Source: Fibrobacterota bacterium (lineage in GTDB: Bacteria > Fibrobacterota > Fibrobacteria > UBA11236). Taken from it: a stretch of DNA of 64,000 nt. Shown piece by piece: positions 28,706-36,735 of the stretch. The first letter of the stretch is position 1, and each line of letters starts with the position of its first letter. The position numbers and the translations under genes were made by a program. The notes beneath the pieces were generated by a model that saw only the letters and a list, made by a program, of their open reading frames with translations, had not been told where the DNA came from and searched no databases. The stretch is from NCBI GenBank assembly GCA_028287465.1, contig JAQBPO010000082.1, positions 62,001 through 126,000 on the forward strand. Direction: 5' to 3'.

Positions 28706-28812
28706 AGGGAAACCTCCAGGGAAGTTTTTTCCCAACCTCCCCAAATCCGGGCATATTTTTCCAGGATCCAGGATCCGGGCCCCCAAACCCGCAGCGATAG
28801 CCCTATCCCGGA

Positions 28813-28828
28813 TTGGTCTGGTATTTGC
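28813..28828 (+). promoter_or_regulatory. Sigma-54-type promoter before flgF
   Basis: TTGGTCTGGTATTTGC keeps the GG (28815-28816) and GC (28827-28828) of the -24/-12 elements exactly 10 nt apart, with TTGG and TTGC contexts close to consensus. Transcription would start near 28840, ahead of a GGAGG ribosome site and the flgF ATG. Sigma-54 control of rod and ring genes is common in polarly flagellated bacteria. Confidence 0.6.
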
Positions 28829-28857
28829 TTTCTGCTACCCTGTCGGAGGCAGAACAA

Positions 28858-29592
28858 ATGGTAAACGGACTTTATACGGCATCGCGGGCCATGACCCATA
28901 TCCTCTCCAAGCAGGACGTGCATGCCCAGAACCTGGCCAACACCAGCACCAACGGCTTCAAGATGGCGCGTCTCGTCAGCAAGTCGGAAGTGTCCATCGG
29001 CCGCAATGAGGACGGCGAGCTGAAGCAGAAGGAAAACCAGGAGTTGAGCGAGGTTTTCACCAGCTTCCAGCAGGGTCCCATGGTCCTTACCGGCAACAAA
29101 TTCGACCTGGCCCTCAGCGGTCCCGGGTTCCTGACCGTAGAAGCCGAAGACGGCACCCGTTATACCCGGAATGGCGGGCTCAGCCTGAATTCCTTCGGCG
29201 AACTGGTGACCCTTTCGGGAAAGCGCCTTCTGGACGATGGCGGAGCGCCCATCATCCTCAAAGGCGACGATGTGCAATTCGGGGCGGACGGCTCGATTTT
29301 CATGGACGGGAAAAAAACCGCCACCTTGGGCGTCGCGGATTTCGCGGACACGAGAAAACTGCAATACGGCGCCGACGGCCTTTTCAGCAATTCGGATCCC
29401 GAAAACAATCCTGCGCATGCGCCGGAAGGGGTCGAAATCAAGGCGGGGTACCTGGAAGGATCCAATGCTGATCCCATTTCCACCATGGTCAGCATGATCG
29501 TGGACTACCGCAGCTATGAAGCCGACCAGAAGGCCCTGAAGGCGGTGGACGATACCCTTCGGCAGGCCGTCACGGAAGTGGGCAAGGTCTGA
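28858..29592 (+). CDS. flgF: Flagellar proximal rod protein FlgF
   Basis: 244 aa, ATG 28858 behind CGGAGGC. The N-terminal flagellar rod signature (QDVHAQNLANTSTNGFK) and the C-terminal rod/hook motif (MVSMIVDYRSYEADQKALK) bracket a central domain with GPGFLTVEAEDGTRYTRNG. It sits directly before flgG, as in most genomes, and is shorter than that gene product, which is why I call it FlgF rather than a second FlgG. It is exported through the flagellar type III apparatus and forms the proximal rod. Confidence 0.9.
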   Translation: MVNGLYTASRAMTHILSKQDVHAQNLANTSTNGFKMARLVSKSEVSIGRNEDGELKQKENQELSEVFTSFQQGPMVLTGNKFDLALSGPGFLTVEAEDGTRYTRNGGLSLNSFGELVTLSGKRLLDDGGAPIILKGDDVQFGADGSIFMDGKKTATLGVADFADTRKLQYGADGLFSNSDPENNPAHAPEGVEIKAGYLEGSNADPISTMVSMIVDYRSYEADQKALKAVDDTLRQAVTEVGKV

Positions 29593-29647
29593 TGATTATC
29601 CCGGCTCGGTTCGGTAATGGCCCCATAGGCGGGCAGCGAGGAATGAA

Positions 29648-30436
29648 ATGATACGCAGTCTGTATACATCGGCGACGGGGATGAAGGCCAACCAGCTTTA
29701 CATCGACAACATCTCCAACAATCTGGCCAACGTGAACACCACCGGTTTCAAGAAATCGAAGCTGGAGTTCCAGGAACTGCTCTATCAGACCCTGACCGAT
29801 CCCGGTTCCGGCAACTCGGAGGGGGCCAAGTCCCCCGCGGGCCTGCAGCTGGGCCTGGGCGTGCGCAGCATTTCCAATCAGAAGATTTTCGCCCAGGGAA
29901 ACATGCAGGAAACCAAGAATCCCTTCGACATGGCCGTTACCGGCCCCGGCTTCCTGCAGGTGCAGCTTCCCAGCGGCGAGATCGCCTATACCCGGGACGG
30001 GTCCTTCAAGATTTCCAACGACGGCACCTTGGTGACGTCGTCGGGTTTCCCCCTCGAACCCCAGATCAACGTTCCGGACGGCGCCCATGACATCATGATC
30101 GACCCGACCGGTCGCGTATCCGTGCAGATGGACGATACCGGGACCGCCGAGGAGATCGGCCAGATCGAAACGGCCAAGTTCCTGAACGAAGGCGGGCTCA
30201 AGTCCATGGGCGGAAACCTGTACCAGGTTTCGCCGGCCAGCGGCCAGCCCGAGACCGGCGCTCCCGGAACCAACGGTCTGGGCACGGTCGCGCAAGGATT
30301 CCTGGAAGCCTCCAACGTGGAACTCGTGGAGGAGATGGTGAACATGATCGTGGCGCAACGCGCGTACGAAGTCTCGGCGAAGGCCATCCAGACCTCGGAC
30401 AGCATGCTCCAATTGGCGAATCAACTGAGGGGATGA
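29648..30436 (+). CDS. flgG: Flagellar distal rod protein FlgG
   Basis: 262 aa, the standard FlgG length. MIRSLYTSATGMKANQ and the ISNNLANVNTTGFKKSK signature are diagnostic, and the C-terminal EMVNMIVAQRAYEVSAKAI closes the D0 domain. A GAGG box lies seven bases before the ATG. Its stop overlaps the start of flgA (ATGATGA). Confidence 0.96.
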   Translation: MIRSLYTSATGMKANQLYIDNISNNLANVNTTGFKKSKLEFQELLYQTLTDPGSGNSEGAKSPAGLQLGLGVRSISNQKIFAQGNMQETKNPFDMAVTGPGFLQVQLPSGEIAYTRDGSFKISNDGTLVTSSGFPLEPQINVPDGAHDIMIDPTGRVSVQMDDTGTAEEIGQIETAKFLNEGGLKSMGGNLYQVSPASGQPETGAPGTNGLGTVAQGFLEASNVELVEEMVNMIVAQRAYEVSAKAIQTSDSMLQLANQLRG

Positions 30437-31419
30437 TGAATACCATGCTTGCCATGCTCCTGTCGCTCTGCGCGGCCCTCGCCGCGGAAGCGGGAACGTC
30501 CGGGGGCGCGAAAACGCGCGCTCCGGTATCGATCCGTTTCAGCGATCAGTCCACGGTGGCGGGGGAGACGATACGGTTGGGCGATATCGCCCGCATCATC
30601 GCGGGAGAAGCGCCCGCCGTCGCCGAACTGGAGACCTTGGAAGTGGCCAAGAGCGCCGGCTTCGGGCTTTCCCGCATGGTGGATACGGAAGTCCTCTACG
30701 CCCGCGTCCTGCAGGCTTATTCCGGCCGATTCGAGTTCGACTTCGATCGGAAGGTCATCCGCGTCACAACCCGGGCCGAAAAGCTGCCCATGGATTCCCT
30801 TTCCAGGATCATCGATGCCTTCGTGGCGCAGATGCCCAAGCGTTCCGGTGAGGCGCGCCGTTGGGAAATCGTCCGCGCCCCCGCCGAAATAATGGTTCCC
30901 GCCGGTCCTTACGGCCTGGAGCTTTCCTTTTCCGGCGCCAAGCGCAAAGGCAAGGTCGACATGACCCTGGCCGTCCGCTCCGAGGCCCGCGTTCTCCGCA
31001 ATATCCCCATTACCCTGAACCTGCGCGTCGAGGAACCCGTTCTGGTGGCCAAGGTGCGCATCGATCGGGATACCCCCCTGGACGCTTCCAATGCATCCAT
31101 CGAGATCCGGGAAACCACGGACATGAACGAAATCGCCGTGGGGAACCCCCGCAAGCTCCTGGGTTACCTGGCCAAGGTGACCATCAATCCCGGCCGCATC
31201 ATCACCCCCAGGGTGGTGGCCATGCCGCCCACCGTTAAACGGGGCCAGGAGGCCCAAATCGTCTACCGTAACGGCGGAGTGAGCGTAAGCGCGGGAGCCG
31301 TATGCCGCCAGGACGGCCTGCCGGGACAGATCATCACGGCCAAGAGCCTTGTGAGCCAGCGCCTGGTGCGGGTACGAGTGACCGAAGACGGATGGTTGGA
31401 GCCGGTTCCGGGCGGGTAG
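30433..31419 (+). CDS. flgA: Flagellar P-ring chaperone FlgA
   Basis: 328 aa with a signal peptide (MLAMLLSLCAALAAEAG). The C-terminal SAF domain is clear: VLVAKVRIDRDTPLDASN, then the GYLAKVTINPGRIITPR stretch that ends in a beta-hairpin typical of FlgA, and GLPGQIITAKSLVSQR. FlgA is the periplasmic chaperone that helps FlgI assemble into the P ring. Two ATG codons, 30433 and 30436, both overlap the flgG stop. The N-terminal extension of about 190 residues makes it longer than the enterobacterial protein (about 219 aa). Confidence 0.9.
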   Translation: MMNTMLAMLLSLCAALAAEAGTSGGAKTRAPVSIRFSDQSTVAGETIRLGDIARIIAGEAPAVAELETLEVAKSAGFGLSRMVDTEVLYARVLQAYSGRFEFDFDRKVIRVTTRAEKLPMDSLSRIIDAFVAQMPKRSGEARRWEIVRAPAEIMVPAGPYGLELSFSGAKRKGKVDMTLAVRSEARVLRNIPITLNLRVEEPVLVAKVRIDRDTPLDASNASIEIRETTDMNEIAVGNPRKLLGYLAKVTINPGRIITPRVVAMPPTVKRGQEAQIVYRNGGVSVSAGAVCRQDGLPGQIITAKSLVSQRLVRVRVTEDGWLEPVPGG

Positions 31420-31457
31420 GAATCCGGGCGGATAGAAATCCGGGCGGATAGAAATCC
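31410..31457. repeat. Three tandem 16-bp repeats across the flgA stop
   Basis: GGGCGGGTAGGAATCC (31410-31425) is followed by two identical GGGCGGATAGAAATCC units (31426-31441, 31442-31457). The flgA stop TAG lies in the first copy; each unit carries an in-frame-like TAG. Slippage here would lengthen the flgA-flgH spacer. Confidence 0.85.
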
Positions 31458-31499
31458 GCATCGGACAAGATTCCGCTTCGGCGGAGAGCAGGAGTAAGT

Positions 31500-32099
31500 A
31501 TGGGATACAGCAGCTTCATGAAATCGATGGCGACCCTGGGGGCCTGCGCCTCGCTCGCCGCGGCCCAGGCCATGCCGCACAACTATTCCCTGTATACGGA
31601 CAAGAAGGCCAAGCGCGCCGAGGACGTCATCACCGTGCTGATCATGGAGAACGCCAAGGCCAGCAACGACACCAAGAGCGCCACGGACAAATCCCAGGAT
31701 GCCGGTATCGACATCAAGCCCTTCAACGTGGCCTGGAATGGGCAGGCCGCGACGGAATACACCCCCAAGGTCGGCTTCGGCGGGGCCGTGCACCAGAAAT
31801 ACAACGGCAAAGGCGCCACCTCGCGCGAAGGCGAGGTCAAGGCCACCCTCTCGGCCCGCATCGTGGCCGTATACGACAACGGGAACCTGCTGATCGAAGG
31901 CAATAAGGAAGTGGAAGTGAACAACGAGAAGGAAATCCTCCGCGTCTCGGGCATCGTTCGTCCGGAGGATATCTCCCCGGACAATACCGTGATGTCCGAG
32001 AAGATCGCGGATGCCCGGATCCAATATACCGGGACCGGCGACAACCATCAGGCCGCGCGGCCCGGTTTGCTGGCGCGATTCTTCAACTGGGTCTTTTGA
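31500..32099 (+). CDS. flgH: Flagellar L-ring protein FlgH
   Basis: 199 aa, ATG 31500 behind AGGAG. The N-terminal signal carries a Cys at position 16 in the context TLGACASL, an imperfect lipobox; FlgH is normally an outer-membrane lipoprotein. The core matches FlgH: ASREGEVKATLSARIVAVYDNGNLLIEG and the VSGIVRPEDISPDNTV motif. It forms the L ring around the flagellar rod, confirming an outer membrane. It lies between flgA and flgI. Confidence 0.93.
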   Translation: MGYSSFMKSMATLGACASLAAAQAMPHNYSLYTDKKAKRAEDVITVLIMENAKASNDTKSATDKSQDAGIDIKPFNVAWNGQAATEYTPKVGFGGAVHQKYNGKGATSREGEVKATLSARIVAVYDNGNLLIEGNKEVEVNNEKEILRVSGIVRPEDISPDNTVMSEKIADARIQYTGTGDNHQAARPGLLARFFNWVF

Positions 32100-32111
32100 A
32101 CGAGGCGGATC

Positions 32112-33236
32112 ATGGGTAAAACGAACGTAAGCACCAATCTCATCTGCGGCCTCGCCCTTTCCCTGGCCGCGGCCGCTCAGGCGTCCCGCATCAAGGACGT
32201 GGCCAAGCTGGAAGGCCTATCGGACACCCAGATCATCGGCTACGGCCTGGTGGTAGGCCTCAAGGGCACCGGCGACGGGGCCCGCACCCAGTTCACCACA
32301 CAAAGCGTGGTCAATATGCTCCGCAATACCGGCATCGAGGTCCCGCGCGAACGCATCCAGGTCCGCAACGTGGCGGCGGTCATGGTGACCTCCAAGCTCA
32401 GCCCTTACATGAAACGCGGCTCGACCCTGGACGTGACGGTATCGAGCATCGGCGACGCCAAGAGCCTGGAGGGCGGCACCCTGCTGATGTCCCCGTTGCA
32501 GGCCACGGACGGCGAGATTTACGCCTTGGCGCAGGGCGCCCTCAGCGTAGGCGGCATCAACAAGGAAGGCCCCCAGGGCAAGTCATCCTTCACCAAGAAT
32601 CATACCCTGGTGGGGGAAATCCCCAATGGCGCCATCATCCAGAAGGAGGCTCCGGGCGGGCTCATCAGCTCGGAGGATTTGCGCATTTCACTGGCCAATC
32701 CCGACTTCAGCTCGGCCGTGGCCATGGCCAAGTCCATCAACGCCAATTTCAAGAAGCCGGTCGCCGAGGCCAAGGATCCCGTCACCGTGAACGTCAGCGT
32801 GCCCGAGGAATACAAGGCCAAGCGCATGGAATTCATCGCCGAGGTTGAGAACCTGGATTTCCTGGTTTCCACCATCGCACGGGTGGTGCTTAACGAAAAG
32901 ACGGGCACCGTGATCGCCGGTGGAAACGTCAGCATCTCCGAGGTCGCCGTTTCCCAGGGAAGCATCACCATCCAGGTCAAGGACAACCAACAGGCCCAGG
33001 TATCCAATACCGCGGTGCCCAATGGCGGCACCACCACCAATACGGCGAGCAGCCAGAACGAGGATCTCAAGGTGGACGAGCCCAAGGCGGAGATGAAGGT
33101 CATGCCTTCCAGCTCGAACGTGGCGGATCTGGCGAAGTCGCTCAATTCCCTGGGCGTCAGCCCGCGCGACATCATCTCCATCTTCCAGGCCATCAAGCGC
33201 GCCGGGGCGTTGAACGCGGAGCTGGTGGTGATGTAA
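32112..33236 (+). CDS. flgI: Flagellar P-ring protein FlgI
   Basis: 374 aa, 12 bp after flgH with GAGG before the ATG. Signal peptide ends at AQA/SRIKD. Family features: DVAKLEGLSDTQIIGYGLVVGLKGTGD, PYMKRGSTLDVTVSSIGDAKSLEGGTLL and a C-terminal LNSLGVSPRDIISIFQAIKRAGAL helix. It polymerises in the periplasm into the P ring with FlgA as chaperone. A short Asn/Thr/Gly stretch at ~295-315 is the usual flexible loop. No flgJ follows; the next gene is convergent. Confidence 0.96.
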   Translation: MGKTNVSTNLICGLALSLAAAAQASRIKDVAKLEGLSDTQIIGYGLVVGLKGTGDGARTQFTTQSVVNMLRNTGIEVPRERIQVRNVAAVMVTSKLSPYMKRGSTLDVTVSSIGDAKSLEGGTLLMSPLQATDGEIYALAQGALSVGGINKEGPQGKSSFTKNHTLVGEIPNGAIIQKEAPGGLISSEDLRISLANPDFSSAVAMAKSINANFKKPVAEAKDPVTVNVSVPEEYKAKRMEFIAEVENLDFLVSTIARVVLNEKTGTVIAGGNVSISEVAVSQGSITIQVKDNQQAQVSNTAVPNGGTTTNTASSQNEDLKVDEPKAEMKVMPSSSNVADLAKSLNSLGVSPRDIISIFQAIKRAGALNAELVVM

Positions 33237-33259
33237 CGCGGCCTGCGGCGGAGCGGCGG

Positions 33260-33769
33260 CTACTTGGCCGTCAATACGCCCTGCATCACCGCGAAATGAC
33301 CGGGAAAGGTGCACAGGTAGGGGTATTCTCCAGCCGGGAGGGTAACCTTCAAGGTATCGCTTTCCCCGGGACCCAAGAGACGGGTGTGGGTCACTACCGA
33401 GGCCGCTTCCGACGCGGGTTGATAATCCGTATCCTTGGCCGCCATGGCCTTGGTGGCGTAACCGGGCAAATCGGTTCCCGGATTGAGTATGGTCAGATTG
33501 TGCCCCATCGCTTCCTTGGCCATGGTTCCGACGTTTTTCATGATGATGACGGTTTCCTTGCCGGCCGGGACTTCCAGGGTCTTGGTGCTGAACTGCATCT
33601 GGTCGTTCGCCGTTATTTCGATGGCTGCCGCCGCAGGGGCCGCGGCCTGGGGCGGTTCCGACTTGGTCTCTTCCTTCTTATTGCAGGCGGCCAGAAGCAG
33701 GCCTCCCATCAGGACGGGAAGCAGGGCATTCCGTAAAGAGAGGATACCGGGATTCTTGCTGATGTTCAT
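33260..33769 (-). CDS. Azurin-like blue copper lipoprotein
   Basis: 169 aa. Lipobox LAAC gives a periplasm-facing lipoprotein, followed by an Ala/Pro linker and a ~125-aa cupredoxin domain. The copper ligands are visible: His in MGHNLTI and the C-terminal loop YLCTFPGHFAVMQG with Cys, His and Met, the azurin arrangement. It shuttles electrons, for example to a terminal oxidase or denitrification enzyme. The ribosome site AAGGAAG precedes the ATG. It converges on flgI. Confidence 0.93.
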   Translation of the reverse strand: MNISKNPGILSLRNALLPVLMGGLLLAACNKKEETKSEPPQAAAPAAAAIEITANDQMQFSTKTLEVPAGKETVIIMKNVGTMAKEAMGHNLTILNPGTDLPGYATKAMAAKDTDYQPASEAASVVTHTRLLGPGESDTLKVTLPAGEYPYLCTFPGHFAVMQGVLTAK

Positions 33770-33808
33770 GATCGACTTCCTTCGTTTGTGAGTGATGCGT
33801 AACAGGAA

Positions 33809-33836
33809 GAGGATCCACCTTGGAAATGGGATCCTC
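33809..33836 (-). terminator. Hairpin after the UDP-glucose dehydrogenase gene
   Basis: GAGGATCC and GGATCCTC form an 8-bp stem around a 12-nt loop right behind the stop at 33838. The downstream strand reads TTCCTGTT, only weakly U-rich, so strength is uncertain. Confidence 0.4.
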
Positions 33837-33837
33837 C

Positions 33838-35214
33838 TCAGAAATGCTTGAGCGGCGACTTTCCGATGGCGAATACGTTGAAGCCCAATTTGAACAACTT
33901 CCGGTGGTCAAGGATATTGCGGCCGTCGAACAGGAAGGCGGGCTGGCACATGGACGCCAGGATGCGCTCGTAATCCAGATCCTTATACTGGTTCCACTCC
34001 GTCATGACGGCGATGGCGTGGGCGCCCTTCGCGGCCTTATAGGGATCCGGCTCGAAAGTGACCCCGGTCTTGACGTCCTTGAGATCGTCCTTGGCATGGT
34101 CCAGGGCCTTGGGATCGGTGATGATGACTTCCGCTCGCTCTTCCAGGAGGCCGCGAGTGATGGCGAGGGCGGGGGATTCCCGCGTGTCGCCGGTATTCGC
34201 CTTGAATGCGAAGCCGAACAAGGCGATGCGCTTGCCCGCGACGGTGTTGAACATGCTGCCGAGCATGGTCTGGATGAACCGCTTCTGCTGCCACTGGTTG
34301 ATCTTGACCACGGATTCCCAGTATTCCGCCACTTCGTGCAGGCCGTAGCTGTGGCAGATATAGACCAGGTTAAGGATGTCCTTCTGGAAGCAGGAACCGC
34401 CGAACCCCACGCTGGCCTTGAGGAAGCGGGGGCCTATGCGCGTATCCGTGCCTATGGCGTAGGCCACTTCGTCCACGTCCGCTTCCGTCTTTTCGCAGAG
34501 GGCCGAGATGGAATTGATGGACGAGATGCGCTGCGCCAGGAAGGCGTTGGCGGTGAGTTTGGACAGCTCCGCGCTCCAGACGTTGGATTCGATGATATTG
34601 CCCTTGGCCACCCAGTTGGCGTAGATGTCGACGACTTCCTGGCGGGCCTTGGTGCCGTCCGGGGTTTCGCGGGAACCGATCAGGACCCGATCCGGTTTCT
34701 CCAGATCGGCCATGGCGCTTCCTTCGGCCAGGAATTCCGGATTGGACAGCACTTCGAAATGGATGCCCTTGGTATTGGCGTTGAGAATGCGTTCCATGGC
34801 TTCCGCCGTGCGCACGGGCAGGGTGGATTTTTCGATGATGATCTTGTTCGAGTCGGAGTTGGCCAGGATCTGGCGCGCGGTCTTCTCCCAATACTGCAGG
34901 TCGGCGGCCATGCCGGCGCCCTGTCCGAAGGTCTTGGTCGGGGTGTTCACGGAAACGAAGATGATGTCCGCTTCGCGGATCCCGCGATCCGTTTCCGTCG
35001 AGAAAAACAGGTTCTTGCCCCGGGTCTTGGCGACCAGTTCGTCCAACCCGGGTTCGTAGATGGGGCAGGTACCGCTGTTCCAGGCATCGATTCGATCCTT
35101 GTTGAGGTCCACCACGGTGACCTTGTACTGAGGGCACTTGTGGGCGATCATGCTCATGGTCGGGCCGCCGACGTAGCCGGCGCCGATGCAAAGGATGTTT
35201 TTTTCGAATTTCAT
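33838..35214 (-). CDS. ugd: UDP-glucose 6-dehydrogenase, animal-type
   Basis: 458 aa. NAD-binding [11 protein letters not shown], then [43 protein letters not shown] and FGGSCFQKD with the catalytic Cys. The TPTKTxGxGAGxAADL and GGSCFQKD forms are those of the animal/plant-type UGDH branch rather than the shorter typical bacterial Ugd. It oxidises UDP-glucose to UDP-glucuronate for polysaccharide synthesis. Ribosome site GGAGC. Family certain; branch assignment by eye. Confidence 0.93.
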   Translation of the reverse strand: MKFEKNILCIGAGYVGGPTMSMIAHKCPQYKVTVVDLNKDRIDAWNSGTCPIYEPGLDELVAKTRGKNLFFSTETDRGIREADIIFVSVNTPTKTFGQGAGMAADLQYWEKTARQILANSDSNKIIIEKSTLPVRTAEAMERILNANTKGIHFEVLSNPEFLAEGSAMADLEKPDRVLIGSRETPDGTKARQEVVDIYANWVAKGNIIESNVWSAELSKLTANAFLAQRISSINSISALCEKTEADVDEVAYAIGTDTRIGPRFLKASVGFGGSCFQKDILNLVYICHSYGLHEVAEYWESVVKINQWQQKRFIQTMLGSMFNTVAGKRIALFGFAFKANTGDTRESPALAITRGLLEERAEVIITDPKALDHAKDDLKDVKTGVTFEPDPYKAAKGAHAIAVMTEWNQYKDLDYERILASMCQPAFLFDGRNILDHRKLFKLGFNVFAIGKSPLKHF

Positions 35215-35318
35215 CGATGCTCCGTTGGTGACCGGGTTCCCGGAGCGCGTCAGCCCGGGACCGGAAGCCCTTAGAAATACCTTAAATCCGGCTGGAATTC
35301 AAGATTATGCGCCGAAAG

Positions 35319-35636
35319 TCAGGACAGGAAAACCAGGCTCGAGCCTGGATTCCCGAACTCCTGGCGGAAGGTCCGCACCTTGCCCTTCCAAACCGTTTCC
35401 AGGTTGTGCAGCAACATGCCTTTGATGGATTCCCTGGTTCCCGAGCTCTTCCCATGGATGACGCGGATGCAGGCTCCGGAGCGGTTACGCCATCGGGCCA
35501 GGGCCAATTCCACCTGGACCATGGCCTCGTCGATGGCCAGGCCATGCAGATCGATTTCCTCTTCGACGGCCGCTTCCGCCCGGATGGGGAATTTGGGTTC
35601 GCCGGGTTCGCGCCTTTTTTTCCCCTTATGGCCCAT
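35319..35636 (-). CDS. Smr-domain protein
   Basis: 105 aa from the ATG at 35636, inside the end of the previous gene (11-bp overlap). Longer frames starting upstream are shadow sequence. The Smr motifs are EIDLHGLAIDEA and IRVIHGKSSGTRE. Stand-alone Smr proteins of this size bind or nick nucleic acids, or rescue stalled ribosomes; no other domain is present. The N-terminus is Lys/Arg-rich. Confidence 0.87.
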   Translation of the reverse strand: MGHKGKKRREPGEPKFPIRAEAAVEEEIDLHGLAIDEAMVQVELALARWRNRSGACIRVIHGKSSGTRESIKGMLLHNLETVWKGKVRTFRQEFGNPGSSLVFLS

Positions 35637-36648
35637 CGTCGGTCTTTCCGGCGAACCGGGAAAGCAGTCCGGCGATGGTGGCGTAGAAGGGATGATCCGG
35701 ATTCCAGTTTTCCGATCCTTCGCGGCTTCCGTATTTGGTCCCGGAATTCTGGAGACCGAGACGGGTCGCGATCTTCCTGACGGCGCGCACGACGGACTGG
35801 CGTTTTTCCACGCGCTCGAGGCTGTCCCTGCTGGCCCGGATTTCCGCGCGGAGGAATTCCGGATAATGCAACCGTTCCCCCGACTTGCGGAGGAACATGA
35901 TATCCCCCAACATGCGGTAGCGCGGATCCGGCGAACCGCTGAGGGCCAATTGGGTGAGGATCTCCGCATCCATTTCCCGCGTGAATCCCTTGGCATGGGC
36001 GGCCTCGTGGCAGATTCCGATCAGGCGCCAATAGCGCGGCGCCGGATGATCCTCCTGACGGATCATGGCCATCTCCCCGAAGAACGGATCATGGAAGGCC
36101 GGTCCGCCGTAGCTGAGGCCCAGCACCGTCGTCAGCGGACCCATGGGTTTCATTTTCCCCACGGGCCGGCCAGGGAGCAGATGCAGGGAATCGAGCACGC
36201 CATCCAGGGCGCGATCGCATCCTGCCAGGATCTCCTCTTCCCCAAGGGATTGGTAATAATCCGGGGAGAAGGAGACGAGCAGCCGGTTTTCCCTGCGATG
36301 GAGCTCCTTAAGGAAATCGGCATAGGGCAGGGGAGGCCCCGCGAAGGTTTCCGCCAGAGGCGTACGCCAGGCGGTCGGGGCCAGGCTATATGGAAACGCG
36401 CCCTGGCCCATGCCCATGAAGGTAAGGAGAATCGGGCCGGACACGAGAACGGTGAAAACCTTCCGTTGCCGCCTCACATGCCGCCAGCTGCCTGTTATCA
36501 GGCCTATGAGCAGTATGAGGCCGCAAGCCAATCCGATCCAGATCATGGCCTCGACCAGGGAAAATGGTACCTGGTCCACGACCAGGCCCTTGATCCTCGA
36601 AATCGGGAGGCCCAAAAACCGCCAGTAGATTGGAAATAGCGACGCCAC
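35626..36648 (-). CDS. DUF3810-like membrane protein with HExxH-type zinc motif
   Basis: About 340 aa. The start is uncertain: GTG 36648 and TTG 36672 are candidates, and no ribosome site is clear. Two hydrophobic segments (SLVEAMIWIGLACGLILLIGL and VLVSGPILLTFMGM) are followed by a soluble domain with GPLTTVLGLSYGGPAFHDP and ICHEAAHAKGFTREMDAEI, a metal-binding HEAAH helix with a downstream Glu, as in the DUF3810 family of the Bacteroidetes group. It is probably a membrane-bound metallopeptidase; substrate unknown. The open frame runs much further upstream only as a shadow of the ZIP gene. Confidence 0.7.
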   Translation of the reverse strand: MASLFPIYWRFLGLPISRIKGLVVDQVPFSLVEAMIWIGLACGLILLIGLITGSWRHVRRQRKVFTVLVSGPILLTFMGMGQGAFPYSLAPTAWRTPLAETFAGPPLPYADFLKELHRRENRLLVSFSPDYYQSLGEEEILAGCDRALDGVLDSLHLLPGRPVGKMKPMGPLTTVLGLSYGGPAFHDPFFGEMAMIRQEDHPAPRYWRLIGICHEAAHAKGFTREMDAEILTQLALSGSPDPRYRMLGDIMFLRKSGERLHYPEFLRAEIRASRDSLERVEKRQSVVRAVRKIATRLGLQNSGTKYGSREGSENWNPDHPFYATIAGLLSRFAGKTDDGP

Positions 36649-36680
36649 GGTGGAAAAGTAGCAAAGTGGCAAGGGGGGAA

Positions 36681-36698
36681 TGCTTGCAAATGCAAGCA
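36681..36698. promoter_or_regulatory. Palindromic operator, candidate zinc-regulator (Zur) box
   Basis: TGCTTGCA-AA-TGCAAGCA is a perfect 8-bp inverted repeat with a 2-bp spacer, in the 88-bp gap between the DUF3810-like gene and the ZIP-Fur pair. An overlapping TGCAA/TTGCA half-site pair extends it to 36705. Fur-family proteins bind AT/GC-mixed palindromes of this size, and the operon encodes one. Confidence 0.55.
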
Positions 36699-36700
36699 GG

Positions 36701-36729
36701 TTGCATTTGGATCGCGGTAAAACTATCTT
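36701..36729 (+). promoter_or_regulatory. Sigma-70-type promoter of the ZIP-Fur operon
   Basis: TTGCAT (36701-36706), 17-bp spacer, TATCTT (36724-36729). The -35 abuts the palindrome, a position where a bound repressor would block polymerase. Start would be within a few bases of the ATG at 36736, so the mRNA may be leaderless. Confidence 0.5.
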
Positions 36730-36735
36730 CGGGGC

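Noticed and set aside
33820-35274. 484-aa plus-strand frame
   Set aside because: Shadow of the UDP-glucose dehydrogenase, whose Rossmann and catalytic motifs are on the minus strand.
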